NCBI GenBank assembly: GCA_017439185.1
Contig: JAFRTM010000023.1
Coordinates: 49,106-113,105, forward strand
From: Bacteroidales bacterium
Lineage (GTDB): Bacteria > Bacteroidota > Bacteroidia > Bacteroidales > P3
Direction of reading: 5' to 3'
DNA: 64,000 nt
Part shown: positions 15,184 through 23,903 of the stretch, one piece after another
Position numbering within the stretch: position 1 is the first letter of the stretch
How the letters are laid out: each line of letters begins with the position of its first letter
Made by a program: the position numbers and the translations under genes
The notes under the pieces: model-generated
What the model was told of the DNA's origin: nothing
The model's input: only the letters and a program-made list of their open reading frames with translations
Database searches by the model: none

Positions 15184-18100
15184 ATGAGCACCAAGTTTTT
15201 CAACAATATCGAGTCGACGCTGATGGACAAGTTCCACGGTATCGCCTCTGCAATGGCCAACTTCGACATATTCCATGCTGTAGTTGGCTATTTTCGTTCT
15301 TCCGGATACTTCAAACTGCGACAGGAATTGGATGCCACACAAGAAATCAAGATTCTTGTCGGCATCAATATCGACAATCTTTTTCGTCAGTCACAAGCCG
15401 CTGGCAAGCTCTTCTTCGGTGACAAGGAGGTAAGTCTGGAACAATACTGCGAGGATTTCCTTCGCGATGTCTATCAATCGGAATACTCTTCTGAAGTGGA
15501 TGAGGGCATCCGTCAGTTCTGTGAAGATGTTTTGAGTGGACGCCTGCAACTGCGCATTCATCAAACCAAGGACCTTCACGCCAAATTCTACCTCTGCTTG
15601 CCGAAAAACCACAGCGAACACAGCGACGGCTGGGTCATTATGGGTAGCAGCAACCTCAGCGCCCAAGGCCTCGGCACTACCGAGCCGCCCCGCTATGAGC
15701 TCAATGTGGCCATGAAAGACTATGACGATGTGCATTACTGCGAAGAACAGTTCCAGCAACTCTGGAACGATGCTATTCCGGTGACCTTGGACGATGTAAG
15801 CCATATCGTCGGAAAGACCCATCTTGCACCACAAGAGCATCAACCTACACCATACGAGCTATACATGCGTATGCTCATCGACCACTTCGGCAACCAGGTG
15901 GAAGACGACTTCATTCCCCAACTGCCCGACAATTACGACAACCTCACCTACCAGCGCGACGCGGTGGTGCAGGGCTACGACATCATGATGCGGCACGGGG
16001 GCTGTTTCATTGCCGATGTGGTGGGCTTGGGCAAGACCGTGGTGGCCGCCATGATTGCCCAGCGTTTCATCGCTGCCAACGGCGACGACACCCGCATCCT
16101 CGTCATCTTCCCACCTGCAGTTAAAAGCAACTGGGAAGACACTTTTGCAGACTTCCATATCAAGAACAAATACAGCCGTTTCATCACCAACGGCAGTCTT
16201 GATAAGGTCATTGATGGCGACGGCTACGACGAGAAGGAATACTACGACCTTATCATTGTCGATGAGGCTCACAACTTCCGACACGACAGCAACGGCAACT
16301 ATGACCTGCTGCAACGTATCTGCAAGTCGGCCCGCCTCAACAAGGGTAATGTCAAAGGCGGAAAGCGCGTCCTCCTCCTCTCGGCCACACCGCTCAACAA
16401 CACGCCCGAGGATATCAAGAACCAGTTGCTGCTCTTCCAAGACACCGCCCGCTGTACGCTCGACGGCATAAGTAATATCGCCGACACCTTTGCCCCATGG
16501 ATTAAGGAATTCAAGAGCCTTATGTCACAGCGCCGTGTCCTGAGTGCCGACTACCTCACCAGCCATATCGACGATATCAACCATCAGATGCGCCACACTG
16601 TGTTGGAGAAGGTAATGGTGCGTCGCACCCGCAGCAACATCCAGCACGAACCCCGTTATGCCGGCGAGATTCATTTCCCACAACTGCTCGACCCCACCGA
16701 CCGCACCTATCAGATGTCGCCCGAGGTGCTGATGCTCTTCGTAGAGACCTACAAGAAGTTGGTGGACACTCCCACCGCCAACCTGAAAGAAGACAATCCC
16801 GAGATGTTCGACGGCAGCGGCTTGCGCTATGCCCGATATAGAGCCATAGAATATTGCCCGTCTTACAAGATTCCATCTGGCAAAACAGCAAAACACATGG
16901 CCGACTCGCTGGCCGGAATCTACCAAACCCACATGGTCAAGCGTCTAGAGAGCAGCTTCGACGCCTTCCGACGTTCTCTCCATACGCTACTTGACGCCAC
17001 CAACGGCATGATCAAGATGTTCAACGAGGACAAGGTAATCATCGCCCCCGAACTGAATGTAAAGAAACTGCAGGCCGATGGGATGGAGTTGGACGAGATA
17101 ATCGAGCTAGCCATCGGCAAGGGCTTTGAACAGAATGAGATTGTGTTCCGTGCTGCCGACTTTAATCCAGATTTCTTGCCGATGCTGGAATACGATGCCG
17201 AGGTGTTGGACATGCTCTGCAAACGATGGGACAAGGTGAAGACCGACCCCAAGTTGGATCTATTCGTCAACATGCTCCAGGACGAACTCTTCGACAAAAA
17301 CAAAAACCTCGAAGGCAAGCTGGTGGTGTTCAGCGAGAGTGTCGATACCGTCAACTATCTAGAGAAGGAACTGAAAGAACGGCTGCACCGCAGCGACATC
17401 CTTGCCGTCTGCGCCAAGAACCGCAACCGCCTGCGCGAGACCATACAGGCGAACTTCGATGCCAAATACAAGAAGGAATGGCGTAATGACTATAACATCA
17501 TCATCACCTCCGACGTGTTGGCCGAAGGTGTCAACCTGCACCGCGCCAATGTCATCGTCAACTATGACAGTCCTTGGAATGCCACCCGTCTGATGCAACG
17601 CATTGGTCGTGTGAACCGTATCGGCTCCACCGCCGACGCCATCTACAACTATATGTTCTATCCCTCCGACCCGGGCGATGCCATCATCAGCCTCAAGAAG
17701 AACTCGCTCATCAAGTTGCAGAGTTTCCATTCCGCCCTCGGCGAGGACACCCGCATCTACTCGCACGAGGAGATGGTACACGAATTCAAGCTCTTCAATG
17801 CCGACGTACGCGACGAGACCGACCGCAGCCTTGAACTGTTGCGCGAGGTGCGCGCCCTGCATGATGCTAACCCCGCGCTGTACCGCCGCATCAAGCAGCT
17901 GCCGCCCAAGAGCCGTTGCGCAAGAGCCTCGGAGAGGCTCAATCTCAATAACCCCACACAAGCCGAAGGAGCAGTGTGGGGCAACCCAAACCCCACATCC
18001 ATGCGTGCCGAAGGTACGCGACCTCAAACCATATCCTACCTCGCTTCTCCTCTTAAGAAGGCTTTCTATCTTGTCGGCGAATCCATCCGAGAACTATCCT

Positions 18101-18564
18101 TCCTTGAGGCGGCGGACATCTTCTATGCCAAGCCCGATGAGAAGGCCATACCGTTTGGCGACAGCGAGTCTCTCCATTATGAGCAGGTGCAGACAGCCTT
18201 GAAGCAATACACTCTCGACCAGCAGCGCGAGCATCAGGACGACAAGCCCAAGATTGGTAGCAAAGACAACGACGCCAAGAAAGCTGCCGCCTTCCTGCGT
18301 GAGATACGTCCTATGCTTGACGATGAAGGCCGCCATACAGTTGACCGACTGAAGCAGTTGGTGGAACGCGGCACCTACAACCAGTTGGCCGACGCCCTTA
18401 TCCGCATGTCGAAGAAACAAAAGAAAGAGCCTGTTCCCATGATTAAGATTTTGGAACAACTCGAAGAGTTGGACGGCCGTTATGGACAGCCGCAACCCGA
18501 GACGACCACCAAGCAAGTGGCGCTCACTACCGCAGACATCATCCTTTCTGAAACATTCAAATAA
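15184..18564 (+). CDS. PLD-nuclease/SNF2-like helicase, restriction-type defence protein
   Basis: An 1,126-residue protein that probably translocates on and cuts unmodified DNA. The N-terminal ~190 residues form a phospholipase D-like nuclease domain with the half motif LHAKFYL (near 132) and GSSNLS (near 153). A superfamily 2 helicase follows: DVVGLGKT (Walker A, ~277), VDEAHNFRHD (~359), LLLSATPLNN (~398), then the C-lobe with VVFSESVDTVNYLEKEL (~713), ITSDVLAEGVNLHRA and RIGRVNRIG (~805). The start at 15184 follows the structured leader. An earlier Met at 15142 would add 14 odd residues. Residues ~914-945 look like an in-frame inserted repeat. The methylase gene starts 8 bp downstream. The pair recalls the helicase-methylase-ATPase (Hma) layout as I remember it. 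Confidence 0.88.
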   Translation: MSTKFFNNIESTLMDKFHGIASAMANFDIFHAVVGYFRSSGYFKLRQELDATQEIKILVGINIDNLFRQSQAAGKLFFGDKEVSLEQYCEDFLRDVYQSEYSSEVDEGIRQFCEDVLSGRLQLRIHQTKDLHAKFYLCLPKNHSEHSDGWVIMGSSNLSAQGLGTTEPPRYELNVAMKDYDDVHYCEEQFQQLWNDAIPVTLDDVSHIVGKTHLAPQEHQPTPYELYMRMLIDHFGNQVEDDFIPQLPDNYDNLTYQRDAVVQGYDIMMRHGGCFIADVVGLGKTVVAAMIAQRFIAANGDDTRILVIFPPAVKSNWEDTFADFHIKNKYSRFITNGSLDKVIDGDGYDEKEYYDLIIVDEAHNFRHDSNGNYDLLQRICKSARLNKGNVKGGKRVLLLSATPLNNTPEDIKNQLLLFQDTARCTLDGISNIADTFAPWIKEFKSLMSQRRVLSADYLTSHIDDINHQMRHTVLEKVMVRRTRSNIQHEPRYAGEIHFPQLLDPTDRTYQMSPEVLMLFVETYKKLVDTPTANLKEDNPEMFDGSGLRYARYRAIEYCPSYKIPSGKTAKHMADSLAGIYQTHMVKRLESSFDAFRRSLHTLLDATNGMIKMFNEDKVIIAPELNVKKLQADGMELDEIIELAIGKGFEQNEIVFRAADFNPDFLPMLEYDAEVLDMLCKRWDKVKTDPKLDLFVNMLQDELFDKNKNLEGKLVVFSESVDTVNYLEKELKERLHRSDILAVCAKNRNRLRETIQANFDAKYKKEWRNDYNIIITSDVLAEGVNLHRANVIVNYDSPWNATRLMQRIGRVNRIGSTADAIYNYMFYPSDPGDAIISLKKNSLIKLQSFHSALGEDTRIYSHEEMVHEFKLFNADVRDETDRSLELLREVRALHDANPALYRRIKQLPPKSRCARASERLNLNNPTQAEGAVWGNPNPTSMRAEGTRPQTISYLASPLKKAFYLVGESIRELSFLEAADIFYAKPDEKAIPFGDSESLHYEQVQTALKQYTLDQQREHQDDKPKIGSKDNDAKKAAAFLREIRPMLDDEGRHTVDRLKQLVERGTYNQLADALIRMSKKQKKEPVPMIKILEQLEELDGRYGQPQPETTTKQVALTTADIILSETFK
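17922..18020 (+). repeat. Hairpin-rich repeat inserted in frame in the helicase gene
   Basis: Three consecutive short hairpins occur: GAGCCTC/GAGGCTC, CCCCACAC/GTGTGGGG and TGCGTGCC/GGTACGC, with GCCGAAGG in the last two loops. The encoded residues (about CARASERLNLNNPTQAEGAVWGNPNPTSMRAEGTR) are low in family character and break the flow between the helicase C-lobe and the next helical part. A related arrangement (TGTGGGGTTTG, then hairpins with CTTCGG/CTCCGG loops) is intergenic at 27147-27228. Confidence 0.55.
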
Positions 18565-18572
18565 GCAATACC

Positions 18573-21485
18573 ATGAACCCCGAGACCCTCCGTAAGATAT
18601 TCAAATCCTCGTTCAACTATACGACCTATAGCAACGAGATTGTCCACCGCCTTTTCGGCTGCAACGATGTGGCTACACGTCCCGAATTGCTTGACACCAA
18701 CGCAGACGGCGACAAGAGCTATTTCATCGGTCAGATGGAAGACACCGATGGACGTCTGTTGGGTTTCTTCTACACCCGTGTAGCCGATGGCGGCGATGTG
18801 CGCTGCAAGCGGGTGGGGCTGCGCAAGCTGATTCAGCCTTACCTGAAATATGATGTCGATGGAGCGATAGCAGCCTTTGACGATGGGAATCATTGGCGAC
18901 TGTCTTACATTTGCGACCTCAAGGAGGGGAGCACTTCGGCCAAGCGTTTCTCCTATATCCTGGGTGATGAGCAGGGGCAATACAAAACCCCGATAGAGCG
19001 ATTGGGGAAGGTGGCGGAGAAGAATGGACGTTTCAAATTGTCCGACCTCAAGGAGGCCTTCTCTGTCGATGCCCTCAGCAAGGAGTTCTTCGATGAATAC
19101 CATCGCCATTACGACATTATCATCAACGAATTGAAGCGGCAAGGGTTTGAAGGTGCCACCATTCATGATTATGTGAAGAAGATGATGGGGCGCATTGTCT
19201 TCTTGCACTTCCTGCAGAAGAAGGGCTGGCTGAATGGCAATCTTGCTTTTTTACGCGACCTTTTCTTCTTCAGTCCGCATCAAGGCGACTTCCTTGAGCA
19301 GGTGCTGGAGCCACTTTTCTTTGGAATCTTCAACACCGAGAAAGGCAATCGTGAGCAACTGTTCAAGGCAAAAAAATGGGATATGGGCTTGTTGGATGAT
19401 TGGAAGGAGTTGCCGTATCTGAATGGCGGACTTTTTGAACGTGATGCTGTCGATGAACAAAATATCACTTTGCCGGCTTCGCTCTTTGAGGACTTGTTCA
19501 CCTTTATGGCCTCCTACAACTTCACTGTTGACGAGAACGACCCCGACGATGCCGAAGTGGGTGTCGACCCCGAGATGCTGGGCAAAATCTTCGAGTCGCT
19601 CCTCGAGGATAACAAAGCCAAAGGCGTCTTCTACACCCCCAAGGAGATTGTGCGCTATATGTGCAAAGAATCGCTTATAGCATACCTTGCAAGCTCTCTT
19701 GATAAGTTGAATGATCCCAGTTCCATATCATCGAATAAACATATCAACCTATCAACAAGTATTCGAAATTTTGTCGAGACTCATGAGTTTCCTGCGGAGT
19801 TGGCTCCTTACTGCGGCGTCCTTGACACTGCCCTCCGCGAGGTGAAAATCTGTGACCCCGCCATTGGTAGCGGTGCTTTCCCTATGGGCCTTTTGAACGA
19901 GTTGTGGCGTTGCCGCGAGGCAATAGAAGAGACCTCATCCCGTGTTGAGTTAAAGAAAGAAATTATCGAGAACAACATCTACGGTGTCGATATAGAGAAA
20001 GGTGCTATTGATATCGCCCGCTTGCGTTTCTGGTTAAGTATCGTAGTGGATGCCGAGGAGCCGGAGCCCCTGCCCAACTTTGACTACAAGTTTATGCAGG
20101 GTAACAGCCTTATCGAAAGTTTCGAGGGCTTTGACCTCAGCCATATCAGCGACCGCTTGAGAGGAGGACAACCCACCTCGCGACAACTAGTGATCGGTCT
20201 CGACAGCCACTTGAGCCGTCAGAACCTACAGCGTTTTCTGCGCGAATATTTCTCTGTTACCGACCATCAGCAGAAAGCCAATATGCGACAGTCCATCAAC
20301 GAAGAGGTAAAGACCCTTATCCGCGAGAGCATCGGTGGTACCCCCACTTCCCTCACAAAGTTAGAGAAGATGGATTGTTCCGCCAACCAAGACATCTTCC
20401 TCTGGCACACATGGTTTAAAGACATCTTCGACAACGGTGGCTTTGATATCGTCATCGGCAATCCGCCGTATGGGGCTAAATACTCTGAAGAATGTAAGAA
20501 ATACTACAAAGCGAATTATATTACAGCCAAAACTATATCTGGTAAACAAAAAGGGTCACTTGACACCTTTACTCTTTTTATTGAACACGGCTATAACATT
20601 TTGAAGAGAAACGGGAATTTAGCATATATCGTACCAATTGCATTGACATCAAGTGAGTCACTTACAGGTGTACATAGAATTCTTTTGGACAAATGTGATA
20701 ATATCCGCATTTCATCTTATGCAGTGAGACCTAAACCTGTTTTTGAAAGAGCAGTTGTTAATACATCAATTCTTCTATTTGTAAAGACAGAGAATAAGTG
20801 CCAACACATATACTCCACAAAGATGCACCGGAGGAATGAGGGAATATTTAATTTGCAATACTTGGTTGACCATCTACAGTATGTTGATGTAAAGGACTAC
20901 ATTCTATATGGGAGAATACCCAAAATAGGAAGTGATATGGAGAAGGACATCCTTTATAAACTTTTTAGGAACAACAAACTCAAAACATACTTGAAATCTA
21001 ATGGTTTTCCAGTTGTTTATCGCTTTGCAGGTGGAAGATATTTCAAAGTTGTGACAAATTATAGCAATGGTTCTTCAGCAGAGAGGAATCTGTATTTTGA
21101 CGACAAAGAATTTGCAAATGCGGTAGGATGTATATTAAGTAGTAATCTATCGTTCTGGTTCTATCAGATTATTTCTGACAATCTTAACTGGAAGAGTTAT
21201 GAGATAGAAAACTTTACAATACCTAATTTGGAACATTCCCACATTGAATACTTGTCTCAACTATATGGTCGTTATTTAAATGATATAGAAAAGAATGCTA
21301 ATATCAGAGAAACCACAGGATCATCTTCTTACAATGTTGATACATTTAAAGAATACAAAATTGTCCGTTCAAAATCCATTATCGACGAGATAGACGACTA
21401 TATAGGCCCTTTGTATGGATTGACGCAAGAGGAAATTGACTTCGTTAAAAACTATGAATTGGAATTTCGTATGGCCGGAGAATAA
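18573..21485 (+). CDS. Eco57I/BREX-like N6-adenine DNA methyltransferase with mosaic C terminus
   Basis: A 970-residue DNA methylase expected to mark self DNA for the upstream helicase-nuclease. Motif X/I region: DPEMLGKIFESLLEDNKAKGVFYTPKEIVRYM (~330), then SAM motif I DPAIGSGAFP (~428), a motif II-like GVDIEKGAIDIARLRFWLSIV (~475), and catalytic motif IV NPPYG (~630), which denotes N6-adenine methylation. The region after NPPYG (~635-935) is the expected target-recognition part. There the DNA turns strongly AT-rich (from ~20,470), whereas 18,573-20,460 is GC-balanced, which suggests a swapped specificity domain. A short repeat-derived stretch lies at 19,700-19,756. The start lies 8 bp after the helicase stop. 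Confidence 0.9.
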   Translation: MNPETLRKIFKSSFNYTTYSNEIVHRLFGCNDVATRPELLDTNADGDKSYFIGQMEDTDGRLLGFFYTRVADGGDVRCKRVGLRKLIQPYLKYDVDGAIAAFDDGNHWRLSYICDLKEGSTSAKRFSYILGDEQGQYKTPIERLGKVAEKNGRFKLSDLKEAFSVDALSKEFFDEYHRHYDIIINELKRQGFEGATIHDYVKKMMGRIVFLHFLQKKGWLNGNLAFLRDLFFFSPHQGDFLEQVLEPLFFGIFNTEKGNREQLFKAKKWDMGLLDDWKELPYLNGGLFERDAVDEQNITLPASLFEDLFTFMASYNFTVDENDPDDAEVGVDPEMLGKIFESLLEDNKAKGVFYTPKEIVRYMCKESLIAYLASSLDKLNDPSSISSNKHINLSTSIRNFVETHEFPAELAPYCGVLDTALREVKICDPAIGSGAFPMGLLNELWRCREAIEETSSRVELKKEIIENNIYGVDIEKGAIDIARLRFWLSIVVDAEEPEPLPNFDYKFMQGNSLIESFEGFDLSHISDRLRGGQPTSRQLVIGLDSHLSRQNLQRFLREYFSVTDHQQKANMRQSINEEVKTLIRESIGGTPTSLTKLEKMDCSANQDIFLWHTWFKDIFDNGGFDIVIGNPPYGAKYSEECKKYYKANYITAKTISGKQKGSLDTFTLFIEHGYNILKRNGNLAYIVPIALTSSESLTGVHRILLDKCDNIRISSYAVRPKPVFERAVVNTSILLFVKTENKCQHIYSTKMHRRNEGIFNLQYLVDHLQYVDVKDYILYGRIPKIGSDMEKDILYKLFRNNKLKTYLKSNGFPVVYRFAGGRYFKVVTNYSNGSSAERNLYFDDKEFANAVGCILSSNLSFWFYQIISDNLNWKSYEIENFTIPNLEHSHIEYLSQLYGRYLNDIEKNANIRETTGSSSYNVDTFKEYKIVRSKSIIDEIDDYIGPLYGLTQEEIDFVKNYELEFRMAGE
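19700..19756. repeat. Repeat-derived segment within methylase gene (R4-like)
   Basis: TTGATAAGTTGAATG at 19700-19714 and the opposite-strand unit CATATCAACCTATCAAC at 19740-19756 both match the intergenic TTGATAGGTTGAATG family (34324-34370, 7666-7756). They encode roughly LDKLNDPSSISSNKHINLST, a linker-like stretch. The frame is kept. Confidence 0.45.
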
Positions 21486-21596
21486 ACACACATGATAACA
21501 CTACAAAATCATATGAAAAAAACACTGTAAAAGAACAGAGTTATTAATTGAATTCTCCAGATTTTCAAGTAAATCATGCCTGTTGATAAGTTTTTC

Positions 21597-21626
21597 TTGT
21601 TAACAATTATTTTTTTTGTATTTTTG
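21597..21626 (+). promoter_or_regulatory. Predicted promoter of PARIS-like gene pair
   Basis: TTG (21597-21599), a 19-bp spacer, and TATTTTTG (21619-21626) fit the TAnnTTTG pattern. The ATPase ATG is at 21648, giving a leader of about 15 nt. It indicates expression separate from the methylase operon. Confidence 0.6.
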
Positions 21627-21647
21627 CAAACAAAACAGATATATTGT

Positions 21648-22931
21648 ATGGCATCAAGCATTATCAAACATGTAGAGATTAAGAAGCTCTGGGGCGTAAA
21701 AACAATTTCAACAGATTTTGACGAACACGTCAATATTTTTATTGGAATAAATGGTTCAAGCAAAACGACTTTTTTGAACTTGATTGAAGCATCTTTATCT
21801 GTTGATTTGAAGATGTTTTTGTCTATAGATTTTGAAAAAATAACCATTAGTTTTCAAAGTGACTCCGTAAAAAAAATTTGTGTAACCAAAAAAGAAAAAG
21901 ACGGAGATTTCTTTGTTGACTATGCATTCGATGACGAAGAGCCAATTGATATCCCTTGTAATGACATAATAATCCAAAGAGCATATAGAATTCCCATTAG
22001 ATATAGGGAATCGTTAAACTTTGTCAGACAAAAGATGCATGAATTAATCAACATTTCTTGGCTTTCTGTAAATCGAGATAATGCCAATGTCGGTGAATTC
22101 GAAAGACACGATTATGAACGCGGAAGTAATATGGTTGATAACAAACTTAAAGAACTTGCACACAACTTAATTCTGTACCAGTTAAAGTTAGAATCTGATT
22201 CTAGCAGAATTGCAGATCACTTTAAGGAAAATGTTTTATCTTTGATGTTATATGATGAAACATCAGACCGTTATAATGGCGAAGAAATATCACAATATAG
22301 CTCATCGGATACACAAGCAATGCAAACAGAATTGTTTAAAGCATTTAATGCTTTAGGAGTAGCTAGGGACAAAAGCTTAGCAATTAAAAATCACGTTAAT
22401 AAGATAAAAGAAGTACTCGATAATATTACAAACCACGAACAAATCACCATAGATGAGGCATTTGTACTCGCTTTAATAAAAAGGACTTTTTCCATCATAG
22501 AAATTTCCAAAAATCATGAATCTCAAAAAAAGGAGATCTTTGCTCCAATAGAAAAATTTAATAAGTGTTTAAAAAGATTCATGCCTGATAAGACTTTTAA
22601 ATTGAATGGCAATAACGAAGGTGGATTGGGAATTGTACTTAAAGAAGATAAAAAGGAGGATATACCTATTGGTCTTTCTTCCCTTTCATCCGGAGAAAAA
22701 CAATTGTTCATTTTAATTACTGAAGCTCTTCTTCAAAAAGGACTTCCTCATTTGTTTATTGCAGATGAACCAGAATTATCTCTTCATATTGGATGGCAAA
22801 GGCTGGTTATTGGTGAGTTGCTGGAAATGAATCCGAATGCTCAGATAATCATTGCAACACATTCACCGGAAATAGCAGGGAAATACCCGAACAATATTAT
22901 AAATATGAAAAATATTACAAGATATGAATGA
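21648..22931 (+). CDS. AAA_15/ABC-type ATPase, PARIS AriA-like
   Basis: A 427-residue SMC/OLD-like ATPase. Walker A is IGINGSSKTTFLN (~30), the ABC signature is LSSGEKQLFIL (~346), Walker B is LFIADEPELSLH (~369) and the H-switch is IIATHSPEIAG near the end; the central ~150-330 part is helical. Its stop overlaps the start of a DUF4435 gene by 8 bp. This AAA_15 plus DUF4435 pairing is the definition of PARIS (AriA plus AriB), in which AriA forms an oligomeric scaffold that senses phage anti-restriction proteins and releases the AriB effector. The start at 21648 fits the promoter; an upstream Met at 21576 would lie before it. AT-rich DNA suggests transfer. An alternative is the ATPase of a helicase-methylase-ATPase system. 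Confidence 0.82.
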   Translation: MASSIIKHVEIKKLWGVKTISTDFDEHVNIFIGINGSSKTTFLNLIEASLSVDLKMFLSIDFEKITISFQSDSVKKICVTKKEKDGDFFVDYAFDDEEPIDIPCNDIIIQRAYRIPIRYRESLNFVRQKMHELINISWLSVNRDNANVGEFERHDYERGSNMVDNKLKELAHNLILYQLKLESDSSRIADHFKENVLSLMLYDETSDRYNGEEISQYSSSDTQAMQTELFKAFNALGVARDKSLAIKNHVNKIKEVLDNITNHEQITIDEAFVLALIKRTFSIIEISKNHESQKKEIFAPIEKFNKCLKRFMPDKTFKLNGNNEGGLGIVLKEDKKEDIPIGLSSLSSGEKQLFILITEALLQKGLPHLFIADEPELSLHIGWQRLVIGELLEMNPNAQIIIATHSPEIAGKYPNNIINMKNITRYE

Positions 22932-23811
22932 TTCGACTAAGAATGAACTACCATATTCTAATGAGGCGTTAAGTGTTATTCATTCATTTTATGGAAAAAA
23001 GTGTATGGTATATGTTGAGGGAGATGATGATGTCAGTTTTTGGGACGCCATTTTTGAGAAAGCAGTTTCGAATGATTTGTATGAAATTGAGCCTCTTGGC
23101 GGTATTAGCGGGGAGTTGAAAAAATATATACAGAAAATATTGAAAGGCGAAGTGAGAAATGTTATAATAGCATGTGATAATGATTATACAGCCTATTTGA
23201 ATACAGCCCCATATAGTAGTCCATATATTATTACGACATATGGCTATTCTATTGAGAATACTATGTTCTGTCCGTCAAATATTGCTGTTTATTTAAAAAG
23301 GTTGTCTAAAAGTACAAACAGCTATATGGATGTGGTTATAAAATGGTATGATGATTTTTGTGAAAAGGCAAAGATGTTGTTGCCATATGACATCGCTAAT
23401 TTTATTAATGTATGGAATGGATCTACCGAACCAATGACAAGTTTTTTGGGTGATAATTGTTGTCGTTTTTTAGAGAATACATCTTCTCCCAAATTGGATC
23501 ATGGTAAAATTACACAGTATATAGATTCGCATAAAGGAGAATATCCTGATAATATGATATCAACTATAACCGAAAAGATAAATAATGACGAGCGTGGCAT
23601 TAGGAATATACTAAAAGGACATTTCCTCACAAATGGTGTAATGAATCTCATTACGAAAGAAACAAGAGCCGTGGGGCACACGACAAAAATTGAAAAAAAT
23701 CAAATGTATGCCACATTTTGTAGTTGTATAGTACCATGTCCACAACTCTGCCAAGAAAGGAAAGAAATAGTTGATAAAATAAAGAAAGCTTTTGAAAAAT
23801 TATCAAAATAA
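22924..23811 (+). CDS. DUF4435 TOPRIM-like nuclease, PARIS AriB-like effector
   Basis: A 295-residue protein with a TOPRIM-type acidic layout: MVYVEGDDDVSFW (~34-46, the conserved Glu), IIACDNDYTAY (~81-91, the DxD) and YSIENTMF (~110), followed by a helical C-terminal half. These are the DUF4435 features known from PARIS AriB, which in Escherichia coli is a tRNA nuclease that stops growth when released from AriA. The start overlaps the ATPase stop (8 bp), so the two are translationally coupled. The strongly AT-rich sequence is unlike backbone genes. The target RNA in this organism cannot be told from sequence. Confidence in the family is high; activity is inferred. Confidence 0.82.
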   Translation: MNDSTKNELPYSNEALSVIHSFYGKKCMVYVEGDDDVSFWDAIFEKAVSNDLYEIEPLGGISGELKKYIQKILKGEVRNVIIACDNDYTAYLNTAPYSSPYIITTYGYSIENTMFCPSNIAVYLKRLSKSTNSYMDVVIKWYDDFCEKAKMLLPYDIANFINVWNGSTEPMTSFLGDNCCRFLENTSSPKLDHGKITQYIDSHKGEYPDNMISTITEKINNDERGIRNILKGHFLTNGVMNLITKETRAVGHTTKIEKNQMYATFCSCIVPCPQLCQERKEIVDKIKKAFEKLSK

Positions 23812-23903
23812 TTGAACAGGACACCTCTTCAGAGTTTATTTGGAATAAAAGAGGCTAAAATATATATAAAGCGAAAGTAATCCATAATTAGAAAACCGAC
23901 AAT

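Noticed and set aside
14988-15342. Minus-strand frames across the structured leader
   Set aside because: They cross the palindrome and the helicase start; residue content is arbitrary.
21648-23811. Retron or OLD/Gabija system
   Set aside because: No reverse transcriptase; the ATPase has no C-terminal TOPRIM fused to it and the partner is DUF4435, not a UvrD-like helicase.
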